Origin: Nitrospirota bacterium
Lineage (GTDB): Bacteria; Nitrospirota; Thermodesulfovibrionia; Thermodesulfovibrionales; SM23-35
Length of the DNA stretch: 52,516 bases
Reading direction: 5' to 3'
Assembly (NCBI GenBank): GCA_013388435.1
Contig: JACAFE010000052.1
Span: 1 to 52,516 of the forward strand
Positions within the stretch are counted from its first letter, which is position 1; the number at the start of each line of letters is the position of its first letter. A program made the position numbers and the translations under genes. A model generated the notes under the pieces. It saw only the letters and a list, made by a program, of their open reading frames with translations, was not told the DNA's origin and made no database searches. This document shows positions 1 to 6,873 of this stretch, in pieces.

Positions 1-75
1 CGTTGATAGGCTGGAGGTGTAAGTACAGTAATGTATTCAGCTGACCAGTACTAATAGACCGTGAGACTTGACCCT
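1..75 (+). rRNA. 23S rRNA, 3' end (partial)
   Basis: The first bases match the conserved 3' terminus of bacterial 23S rRNA: a GTTGATAGGC block, then GACCAGTACTAATAG and a closing GTGAGACTTGACC. The gene enters from the left edge and only its last ~75 bases are present. The end is placed by analogy with the usual terminal CTT and may be off by a few bases. No tRNA lies between it and the 5S gene. Confidence 0.93.
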
Positions 76-153
76 TATTTTATTTCCCTCCTGTTGTCAA
101 AACAGTTGAAATAATATGTTCTTTTATAGTAAAATTTATATTGAAAAAAGTTT

Positions 154-270
<117 letters not shown>

Positions 271-282
271 TTAAGATATAAA

Positions 283-311
283 AGCTCGGATTTATTCCGG
301 GCTTTTTTTTT
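283..311 (+). terminator. rRNA operon rho-independent terminator
   Basis: An 8-bp stem (AGCTCGGA pairing with TCCGGGCT, with one G-U pair) closed by a short ATTTAT-type loop is followed by a run of nine T residues. It lies just after the 5S gene and is the expected end of the rRNA transcript. Confidence 0.85.
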
Positions 312-465
312 GGGTTTTTATTATATATAGTTCACAAAATATTGAATAATGTTGTAAAGTAAATATAAGTAATCTGCAGATGGAATACCTTTAGTAAAAG
401 CGTACTCCAAAAAAGTACTTGAATAGATGAAAGTATTTCCATGCAATTTTTAAAGGAGATTTTTT

Positions 466-1542
466 ATGGGTTTAAAAGATTTGAAAATAGGAGACTTAAC
501 AGCTAATATTCCGATTATTCAGGGAGGCATGGGAATAGGAATATCTTTATCAGGACTGGCTTCTGCTGTTGCCAATGAAGGTGGAATAGGAGTAATCGCA
601 ACCGCAGTTATAGGTATGAATGAACCTGATTTTGCGAAAAATTATCTTGAAGCGAACATAAGGGCATTGAAGAAAGAAATTAGAAAGGCGAGGGAACTTA
701 CGAAAGGCATAATAGGAGTTAATATAATGGTTGCTCTAACTAATTTTGGAGATATGGTTAGAACCGCCATTGAAGAAGGTATTGATATTATTTTTTCAGG
801 TGCAGGGTTGCCACTTAATCTTCCTGAATATTTAAATGAAAAGGTTAAAACAAAACTTGCTCCTATAGTTTCATCAGCAAGAGCAGCTGCGATAATTGCG
901 AAGAAATGGAGCGATAAATTTAATAGAGTTCCTGATGCAGTTGTCGTAGAAGGTCCAAAAGCAGGAGGACATCTCGGATTTAAACTTAATGAAATTGATA
1001 ACCCTGAATTTTCTCTTGAAAAAATAGTGCCTGAAGTTATAAATGCCTTAAAACCTTTTGAAGAAAAGTATAAGAAGGAAATACCTGTAATAGCAGCAGG
1101 AGGAATTTATACCGGACAGGATATTAATAAATTTCTAAAGATGGGCGCAGCTGGTGTTCAAATGGCAACACGTTTTGTTACAACTCATGAATGCGATGCA
1201 TCAGAAGAGTTTAAGAAAGCGTATATAAATGCTTCTGAAAAAGATATGGTTATAATTAACAGTCCTGTTGGATTACCCGGTAGAGCGATAAAAAATGAAT
1301 TTATAAATCAGGTGAGTCAGGGAATGAGAAAACCTTTTAAATGTCCATATCATTGCCTAAAAACATGTGATTTTAAGAACAGTCCATATTGTATTTCGCT
1401 TGCTCTTATTAATGCTCAGAGGGGGAATCTGCAGAATGGCTTTGCTTTTGCTGGAGCAAATGCATACAGAGCTACAAAGATTATTTCTGTAAAAGAGCTT
1501 ATTGAAAAAATAAAACAAGAATATAATGAAGCTACAAAATAA
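466..1542 (+). CDS. Nitronate monooxygenase / FabK-like flavin enzyme
   Basis: This 358-residue protein belongs to the FMN-binding TIM-barrel family of 2-nitropropane dioxygenase/nitronate monooxygenase and FabK enoyl-ACP reductase. The N-terminal IIQGGMGIGIS segment, the EGPKAGGHLG motif carrying the family's conserved His, and the phosphate-binding AAGGIYTG and GAAGVQMATRF blocks are all visible. Near the C-terminus a CPYHC..TC.....YC cysteine group is followed by GFAFAGANAYR, which I recall from anaerobe members of this family. The ATG is preceded by AAGGAG. The stop codon is immediately followed by the ATG of a 2x[4Fe-4S] protein, suggesting co-translation and perhaps electron supply. The true substrate (a nitronate or an enoyl thioester) cannot be decided from sequence. 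Confidence 0.85.
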   Translation: MGLKDLKIGDLTANIPIIQGGMGIGISLSGLASAVANEGGIGVIATAVIGMNEPDFAKNYLEANIRALKKEIRKARELTKGIIGVNIMVALTNFGDMVRTAIEEGIDIIFSGAGLPLNLPEYLNEKVKTKLAPIVSSARAAAIIAKKWSDKFNRVPDAVVVEGPKAGGHLGFKLNEIDNPEFSLEKIVPEVINALKPFEEKYKKEIPVIAAGGIYTGQDINKFLKMGAAGVQMATRFVTTHECDASEEFKKAYINASEKDMVIINSPVGLPGRAIKNEFINQVSQGMRKPFKCPYHCLKTCDFKNSPYCISLALINAQRGNLQNGFAFAGANAYRATKIISVKELIEKIKQEYNEATK

Positions 1543-2358
1543 ATGTGCGAGTTCTGTACAAAACATGGTGAAGGCAAAAAATGGTATGAGAATATTTTCA
1601 ACTATACCGAAGAATTATTCAATCAGGTAAATTCTAAAGAACATTTTAAAAAATATCTTTCAAATTTTTATCATGGCATGACACATGATATTCCAAAAGC
1701 TTATGCATGGAAAAAGCGCTTTCCACGTATTTATCGTTTAATTGCCTATCCAATGGTTACAGGACATATGAAAAAAACTCATTTTGGTCAGATAGTGCCT
1801 ATCGAAGATATTGAGATAGTACTTAATAATTTTTCATCTATCGTAAGACTTCCATGTATCTGCAGAAAAGTTACAACCGGTGAAAACAAAAGATTCTGTT
1901 TTGGAATCGGGATGGATTTAACGTATATTTTTAAAGATGTCCCGGATTTCAGTGATTTTGATACCATGACAATTGAAGAAGCAAAAAAATATTTATACAA
2001 ACTTGATGAAGAAGGAAATACTCATAGCCTGTGGACATTCAATACACCTTTTATAGCGGCATTATGTAACTGCGACAGGGATTGTATGGCATACAGGTTT
2101 CAGGTAAAAATGGAAATCGGAAAAATTATGTGGAAAGCCGAATACGCAGCGGAAATAGATATGTCAGTTTGTAGCGGTTGTAAAGAATGCATGAAAAGAT
2201 GTTATTTTGGAGCAATTAAATACGATATGAAAAATAATAAATGTTCAATAAATCTGAAAAATTGTTTTGGTTGTGGAATATGCAGGAATGTCTGTAATAA
2301 TAATGCTATAAAATTGAAAGAAAGGATAAAAATACCACAGATAGCTAATGAATGGTAG
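1543..2358 (+). CDS. 2x[4Fe-4S] ferredoxin-domain protein
   Basis: This 271-residue iron-sulfur protein starts on the base after the preceding stop codon. The C-terminal ~65 residues contain two complete [4Fe-4S] motifs of the CxxCxxCxxxC type (CSGCKECMKRC and CFGCGICRNVC), as in 8Fe ferredoxins. The N-terminal part begins MCEFCTKHGEGKKWY and holds further cysteine pairs (LPCICRK and ALCNCDRDC), so extra metal binding is possible. No signal peptide is seen, so it is probably cytoplasmic. Zero spacing to the flavoenzyme makes it a likely electron partner of that protein. No Shine-Dalgarno sequence stands out, in keeping with translational coupling. The function of the N-terminal domain is not known to me. 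Confidence 0.82.
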   Translation: MCEFCTKHGEGKKWYENIFNYTEELFNQVNSKEHFKKYLSNFYHGMTHDIPKAYAWKKRFPRIYRLIAYPMVTGHMKKTHFGQIVPIEDIEIVLNNFSSIVRLPCICRKVTTGENKRFCFGIGMDLTYIFKDVPDFSDFDTMTIEEAKKYLYKLDEEGNTHSLWTFNTPFIAALCNCDRDCMAYRFQVKMEIGKIMWKAEYAAEIDMSVCSGCKECMKRCYFGAIKYDMKNNKCSINLKNCFGCGICRNVCNNNAIKLKERIKIPQIANEW

Positions 2359-2359
2359 A

Positions 2360-2410
2360 AAAAGGGCGCATAAAGATTAACAATCTGTATTAAACTTCAT
2401 ACGCCCTTTT
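2360..2410. terminator. Bidirectional hairpin terminator
   Basis: AAAAGGGCG at the left and CGCCCTTTT at the right form a 9-bp perfect outer stem, with further imperfect pairing inside. It lies just after the ferredoxin stop. On the minus strand the stem is followed by TTTTTCT, so it can also end the tiny minus-strand unit at 2422-2466. Confidence 0.7.
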
Positions 2411-2421
2411 AAAAATTGGTC

Positions 2422-2466
2422 TTATTTCTTTTTGCTGCCTTTTCCACAATTGCATTTTTTGCACAT
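2422..2466 (-). CDS. Putative 14-residue CxxCxC peptide
   Basis: A very short reading frame encodes MCKKCNCGKGSKKK and then stops. Three cysteines lie in a CxxCxC arrangement and the tail is lysine-rich, which suggests metal or cluster binding. Support for expression is unusually good for its size: the sequence AGGAGGTGA, a full match to the anti-Shine-Dalgarno, lies five bases before the ATG. A TTGCAT/TAAAAT promoter-like pair with 18-base spacing lies just upstream, and a hairpin terminator follows the stop. I do not recognise a named family. A non-coding RNA or leader-peptide role cannot be excluded. Confidence 0.55.
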   Translation of the reverse strand: MCKKCNCGKGSKKK

Positions 2467-2503
2467 GAAAATCACCTCCTGAATTGTATTTGCTAATTTA
2501 TTT

Positions 2504-2533
2504 ATTTTACGGAAATGAATAGAATAAATGCAA
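2504..2533 (-). promoter_or_regulatory. Predicted promoter of the tiny Cys-peptide unit
   Basis: On the minus strand TTGCAT (2528-2533) and TAAAAT (2504-2509) are separated by 18 bases. They lie about 40 bases before the ATG of the 14-residue frame. The match to sigma-70 consensus is fair only, and AT-richness raises the chance of coincidence. Confidence 0.35.
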
Positions 2534-2590
2534 ATTAAAAAATATATGGAAGTAATTTACGCAGAAAAAGGCAGGATTTTTTAGACATAT

Positions 2591-3844
2591 ATGCTCATAG
2601 TAAAATTTTATTTAATTATTATATCTTGCCTTTATATTTTAAAAGAAGGTTTTCAATATCTGCTAAGGTATCTTAATCTCCGACACATGAAAAGCTTCGG
2701 GAATAATGTACCTCCAGAATTTGAAGGATATATTAATAGAGATTTTCTTAAAAAAGTTCAGGATTATGAGAGAGAAAAAACGAAAATTGATATAATATCA
2801 TCACTTTCAGGAAACATTGCTACAATTATTTTTATCTTCCTTGGATTATTGGATTATTACAATAACTGGATAAATTCTCTAAATTTATCTTTTATAGTTT
2901 CAGGGCTTATATTTTTTTTACTATTGAGTTATGCCAGCACAATAATTTCTATTCCTTTCAGCCTTTATATTAATTTTAAAATTGAAAACAAGTACGGATT
3001 TAATACAATGACATTTAAATTATGGATTCAGGATTTTATGAAATCTGTTTTACTTTCAACAATTCTGAATGGAATAGTTATTTCTATTGCTTTTTGGATA
3101 ATACAAGGAAACCCTGAATACTGGTGGCTCTGGTTATGGTTATTCTTTATGACTTTCAGCATATTTATTATGTATATTGCTCCTTATGTGATAGAACCGT
3201 TATTCAACAAATTCACACCAATAGAAAATCCAGTTCTCGAAAACAGGATTCAGGAAGTAATGGAAAAAATCAAAATAAAAGTAACCAGGGTTTTCAAGAT
3301 GGATGCTTCAAAAAGGAGCAAACATACAAATGCTTATTTTTCAGGTATCGGAAAAGTTAAGAGAATTATTTTATATGATACATTGCTTGAAAGCATGTCT
3401 GATGATGAAATAATTGCGGTTTTGGCTCATGAAGCAGGTCACTGGAAAAAAAGACATGTGCTAAAAATGGTAATTGCTGCGGAAGTCCTATCTTTCATAG
3501 GGCTTTATATTTCTTTCAGAATACTTCAAACAGATATGCTCACTCAACTATTTATGATCAAACAAAATACTCTTTTTGCCAAGATAATCCTTTTAGGGTT
3601 TATCGGTGGAATAATATCTTTTCCTTTTACTCCATTTGCAAGTTATATCTCGAGAAGATTCGAAAATCAGGCTGATGAATTTGCTTTGAAACTATTCAAT
3701 AATAAAGAAGCAATGATAAGTACACTCATCAAACTTTCCAAGGATAACCTTTCAAATCTTTATCCACATCCGTTATATGTAGCATTCTACTATAGTCATC
3801 CTCCTGTTATTGATAGAATTAATAAAATCAAGAAATACCTTTAG
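2591..3844 (+). CDS. Ste24-type M48 family membrane metalloprotease
   Basis: This 417-residue integral membrane zinc protease resembles the CAAX prenyl protease 1 (Ste24) group of peptidase family M48. The zinc motif LAHEAGHWK gives H280, E281 and H284, and the ENQADEFA motif supplies the third ligand E358 and D362. Several hydrophobic segments flank these motifs (about residues 1-20, 70-90, 98-120, 150-200, 290-350), matching the multi-pass Ste24 layout. Bacterial homologues are thought to act in membrane protein quality control, since prenylation is not expected here. The ATG has only a distant AGGA upstream. The gene stands alone and converges on the operon at 3906-11298. Confidence 0.88.
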   Translation: MLIVKFYLIIISCLYILKEGFQYLLRYLNLRHMKSFGNNVPPEFEGYINRDFLKKVQDYEREKTKIDIISSLSGNIATIIFIFLGLLDYYNNWINSLNLSFIVSGLIFFLLLSYASTIISIPFSLYINFKIENKYGFNTMTFKLWIQDFMKSVLLSTILNGIVISIAFWIIQGNPEYWWLWLWLFFMTFSIFIMYIAPYVIEPLFNKFTPIENPVLENRIQEVMEKIKIKVTRVFKMDASKRSKHTNAYFSGIGKVKRIILYDTLLESMSDDEIIAVLAHEAGHWKKRHVLKMVIAAEVLSFIGLYISFRILQTDMLTQLFMIKQNTLFAKIILLGFIGGIISFPFTPFASYISRRFENQADEFALKLFNNKEAMISTLIKLSKDNLSNLYPHPLYVAFYYSHPPVIDRINKIKKYL

Positions 3845-3905
3845 AGATTATTTCTATTGCATTTTTGGATTGAATAAAATCAGGAGATGCTGGATGAAAA
3901 TTAGT

Positions 3906-4409
3906 TTAGAATCTATAAATATTATTAAAAATAGAATATTTATTGGATAATGATATTTTAAATAATTTTGCTTTCAATAAGCTAAAAATAGCGATTAAGA
4001 AATTTAATTTTTTCCATACCGGTGATTCAAGATTTATTGATTTTAAACCTTTTCTTTTTGAATGTTTTTCTATTCTTATAGCTTTACCGAGAATCATGTC
4101 TTCCCTTACGGGATTGTCTATTGAAATAATACGGTCACCTTTGGTGATGAAAGTTATTCTTTCCTGATTATTTTTCTTTATCGAGACAATACGATGAAGT
4201 ACAGAAAATCCATTATCATCTTTAAAAAGTATTAGATCACCAATATTAATTTCTTTAAAATGCACTTTTCGAACAATTACTATCTCACCACTTTTTAGAA
4301 ATGGCGTCATACTTCCCCCTGTAACCTTAACTCGAAGGTCAATGTCTTTACTCAGCAAATCTTTAAATAATGTTGCATACTCTATGTTCTTAATATTCTC
4401 GGTTTTCAC
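3906..4409 (-). CDS. S26 signal-peptidase-like protein (SipW/SEC11 type)
   Basis: This 167-residue protein has a signal peptidase I-like catalytic core. The GGSMTP motif gives the nucleophile S33. FSVLHRIV gives H72 and the following TKGDRI...DNPV block matches the Ser-His (SEC11/SipW, S26B) type rather than the Ser-Lys type. There is no clear N-terminal membrane anchor, and a hydrophobic stretch near residues 130-150 may serve instead. The start is GTG, overlapping the TAG stop of the kinase gene by one base, with AGGA upstream. It is the last gene of the six-gene operon. A role in cleaving the leader or an exported product of this operon is inferred, not shown. Confidence 0.75.
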   Translation of the reverse strand: MKTENIKNIEYATLFKDLLSKDIDLRVKVTGGSMTPFLKSGEIVIVRKVHFKEINIGDLILFKDDNGFSVLHRIVSIKKNNQERITFITKGDRIISIDNPVREDMILGKAIRIEKHSKRKGLKSINLESPVWKKLNFLIAIFSLLKAKLFKISLSNKYSIFNNIYRF

Positions 4410-5308
4410 TATGTTTTCCTGTAGATAAAATCATAAAGAAAATCGGATATATTTTTATCTGCTTTGAAATAAAGATTATATGCGGGTGTTATGGAAGTTA
4501 ATTCTTCGCAGAAATGGAGTAATTTTGACATTGAGTCTTTTTCGTACCATGGAATAGAAGTAACAGGCAATATTTTTTCAAATGCCTTTTGTGAAGATAT
4601 TTCTTCAATCCTGTTTTCATTTCCATGATAAATAAAAAAAATACCTGATAATCTGGAGCTGTTATTAACAGCAATTCCTTCATCGCCAGGCCATTGTGTT
4701 CCAAATGCCTGTATATTTCCGGAAATCTTTCTTAAAATAATTCGGTCATCACTGAGAAATAAAAACCTATTGTTTTTTGAACAAAGTCTTGTTATTGTGC
4801 TTTTGCCAGCGCCGGAACGTCCGGGGAAAACAAAACATTCCCCGTTAATGACAGTACCTGCAGAATGAATAATAGCGCCTTCTCTTAAACTAAGATAGTG
4901 CATTAATAAAATTTGGTCAAAAGGATAATGTACAGGATTAAAGATTGATTGAGTGCCATCTTTTAATTCAAGCATAAAGTCACTGCAAAATATTGTTGCA
5001 TTGCTGAATTCATTATTTATTTCTGCTAAAAGGTACGGTTTATCAAACACGGGCGGTTGAAAAATCATATAATATTTTTGTTCATAAAAATATAATGACC
5101 ATGACTCACTATTATCAAAGAGTTTTTTTGCTTCATTAATAACAGGTATTGGCGAGTTTTTAACCTTAATGAAAATATCACATGGATTTTTATAATTGTA
5201 TAAAATAAATGGTATATAAGCAGGGTCTGATTGTAGTGTTATAGGAAGTCCCTCAGACTCAATACAGATATTTAACCCAGCAGTGTTAAGGCAAAAAGAG
5301 TTTAACAT
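4409..5308 (-). CDS. HPr kinase-like (HprK-type) P-loop kinase
   Basis: The 299-residue protein carries a Walker A motif GRSGAGKS at residues 163-170 followed by an LSDDR element near 186-189, the arrangement of the HprK/PEP carboxykinase-like kinase fold. The N-terminal 150 residues look unlike the HPr kinase N-domain and are typical of the shorter HprK-like proteins found in peptide-modification clusters. Known relatives in lasso peptide clusters phosphorylate the hydroxyl of the C-terminal Ser of the precursor. The neighbouring precursor here also ends in Ser, so it is the obvious candidate substrate, by inference. The ATG follows the precursor stop by 14 bases and lacks a clear Shine-Dalgarno. 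Confidence 0.75.
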   Translation of the reverse strand: MLNSFCLNTAGLNICIESEGLPITLQSDPAYIPFILYNYKNPCDIFIKVKNSPIPVINEAKKLFDNSESWSLYFYEQKYYMIFQPPVFDKPYLLAEINNEFSNATIFCSDFMLELKDGTQSIFNPVHYPFDQILLMHYLSLREGAIIHSAGTVINGECFVFPGRSGAGKSTITRLCSKNNRFLFLSDDRIILRKISGNIQAFGTQWPGDEGIAVNNSSRLSGIFFIYHGNENRIEEISSQKAFEKILPVTSIPWYEKDSMSKLLHFCEELTSITPAYNLYFKADKNISDFLYDFIYRKT

Positions 5309-5322
5309 TAATATTTAAAACA

Positions 5323-5499
5323 TTAAGAACCTTTGCCAGCACAATGGCGAATCATGCAAGGCGGAGTAGCTGATTTCGGCGCTGTTCCTGTGCTTAAAGA
5401 TTTACATCCAACAGCCAGTATCTCTTCTGCAACGAGTTCTATTTGTCTGAGCATAGGTTTTTCATAATGCTGTTTTTGTTGTTTTTCGAGTGATTTCAT
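5323..5499 (-). CDS. Putative RiPP precursor peptide (radical SAM-modified)
   Basis: This short gene encodes 58 residues from the ATG at 5499, chosen because GGAGG lies five bases upstream. An ATG at 5511 would add four residues. The leader half contains YEKPML, which fits the YxxPxL motif bound by PqqD-like recognition elements in lasso systems, then an acidic AEEILAVG segment. The candidate core starts near GCKS and has three Cys (residues 32, 48 and 53 from this start), several Ser/Thr, and a PPCMIRHCAGKGS tail ending in Ser. The start lies inside the 3' end of the radical SAM gene. Placement among PqqD-like, SPASM radical SAM, HprK-like and S26 genes makes the RiPP assignment likely. The final structure is unknown. 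Confidence 0.75.
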   Translation of the reverse strand: MKSLEKQQKQHYEKPMLRQIELVAEEILAVGCKSLSTGTAPKSATPPCMIRHCAGKGS

Positions 5500-6580
5500 T
5501 ATAACCTCCATTGTTATTGGTAATTAATCTATATCTTTCTCTGCCCATTGTACATAGGTATTCTGATCGGATATACTCTGAGCCATTTTCCAGAAGAAAA
5601 AAAGCCGGGCAAAAACCGCACAATGACCTTTTTTCACATGTATTACATTCATATCCTTCAGGCGCTTTTTTTTCAAGTATTTTTGAAATATGTTCATGCC
5701 AGCCAATCTTAAATGATGCATTATTTATATTATAACTCAAATTATCAGTCATCAGACATGGTTTGAGATTTCCAGATGGATCAATATGAAAATTAGTATG
5801 TCCCGCACTGCATATATAAAGCGAGTCAACAACAGGAAAATTTCTTGTCTGCTCAAAATAGTCTCTATATTTTTTAAACATAGATTGTTCTGAAAACTCT
5901 TTGCTAATGGCAAATTCAGGCGAAACCCTGAGTTTTAAAGGAGTTTTATCTCCATTGAATCTCGGAAAAATAGCAGCGTCAAACCTGAAAGGCACTCTGA
6001 AATCTCTTGCGATGTTTTTTATTGCTTCAAATTCATGGCTATTTTCTGTCATGAGAATTGTTTTAATTTTAACTGGAATATTGCAGCCCAGTAAAATTTC
6101 TATGCCTCTCAGGCATTTTTTAAGAGAGCCTTTTATATCTGTTATCCTATCAGATGTTTCAGATGTTGCGCCATATATTGAGATTTCAACTGTTTGTGGT
6201 GGGAATTCAGAAAATAAATTACCAGTTTCCTCTGTGATTAGAGTCCCGTTTGTAAAGACTGTAAGAAGAATCCCGTTCATCTTAGCATGTTTATAAATGG
6301 TGCTGAAATCCTTTCTAAGCAAAGGTTCTCCACCGCTGATAAGAAGAAAAAGGCAACCAGCATCTGTTATTTCATCAATTATTGAAAGCCATCTTTCTGT
6401 GCTCAGTTCTTTTTGCTTATTCTTAGTTTGAGAGCTATAATAACAATGAATGCATTTTAGATTACATCTTGAAGTTATATCTATGCTTCCTGATAAAGGT
6501 ATTCTTTCCTGATATGCTTTATTGCTGAAATTTAATAGATATTCAACATTACTTAATTGTGAAGTTTCCTGACAATTCAT
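5462..6580 (-). CDS. Radical SAM/SPASM peptide-modifying enzyme
   Basis: This 372-residue protein has the radical SAM cluster motif CNLKCIHC (C39, C43, C46), a GGEPL motif near residue 84, and a C-terminal SPASM region. The SPASM region holds seven cysteines (C257, C275, C312, C315, C321, C324, C343), enough for auxiliary [4Fe-4S] clusters. SPASM enzymes next to PqqD-like proteins usually install thioether or C-C crosslinks in ribosomal peptides. It follows the PqqD-like gene with one base between stop and start. Its last 38 bases overlap the precursor gene in another frame. The substrate is most likely that precursor, by position. Confidence 0.88.
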   Translation of the reverse strand: MNCQETSQLSNVEYLLNFSNKAYQERIPLSGSIDITSRCNLKCIHCYYSSQTKNKQKELSTERWLSIIDEITDAGCLFLLISGGEPLLRKDFSTIYKHAKMNGILLTVFTNGTLITEETGNLFSEFPPQTVEISIYGATSETSDRITDIKGSLKKCLRGIEILLGCNIPVKIKTILMTENSHEFEAIKNIARDFRVPFRFDAAIFPRFNGDKTPLKLRVSPEFAISKEFSEQSMFKKYRDYFEQTRNFPVVDSLYICSAGHTNFHIDPSGNLKPCLMTDNLSYNINNASFKIGWHEHISKILEKKAPEGYECNTCEKRSLCGFCPAFFLLENGSEYIRSEYLCTMGRERYRLITNNNGGYNEITRKTTKTAL

Positions 6581-6581
6581 T

Positions 6582-6869
6582 TTAGCCTTTATCTGTAATA
6601 AGATTTTCTTTTAGCAACTCTGAAATCAATTCCTGTATGTCGTTTTCAGCCTGAGGCCGCTCAACATCAAAACAATTCATTACATCATTCAATATATCAG
6701 AAAGATTTCTTTCTCCATCCAGTCTCTGCCAGATAAAATTCGCAACATTATTTAGAGTAAAAATTTTCTGCATATCTGCCAATTTACCTTTAATAGGAAC
6801 AAGTATTGTCTCACCGGCAACAAAACGTGAAACTATGTTTTCAGCTTTTTTAAATTTTGTATTCCACAT
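6582..6869 (-). CDS. PqqD-family peptide recognition/chaperone protein
   Basis: The 95-residue protein fits the PqqD family. It has an N-terminal beta segment with ILVPIKGKLADM, then FTLNNVANFIWQRLDG and a helical tail, matching the usual size and layout. Family members bind the leader peptide and present the core to the radical SAM enzyme. The YxxPxL element of the downstream precursor is the likely ligand. The gene begins four bases after the giant protease gene and is followed at once by the radical SAM gene, so the three are probably co-transcribed. Confidence 0.85.
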   Translation of the reverse strand: MWNTKFKKAENIVSRFVAGETILVPIKGKLADMQKIFTLNNVANFIWQRLDGERNLSDILNDVMNCFDVERPQAENDIQELISELLKENLITDKG

Positions 6870-6873
6870 ATTT

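Noticed and set aside
76-153. tRNA gene in the 23S-5S spacer
   Set aside because: The spacer is 78 AT-rich bases with no cloverleaf or TTCRANNC-type T arm.
3906-6869. Ordinary lasso peptide cluster
   Set aside because: There is a PqqD-like protein, an HprK-like kinase and a YxxPxL leader, but no transglutaminase-like B2 protease and no Asn-synthetase-like cyclase.
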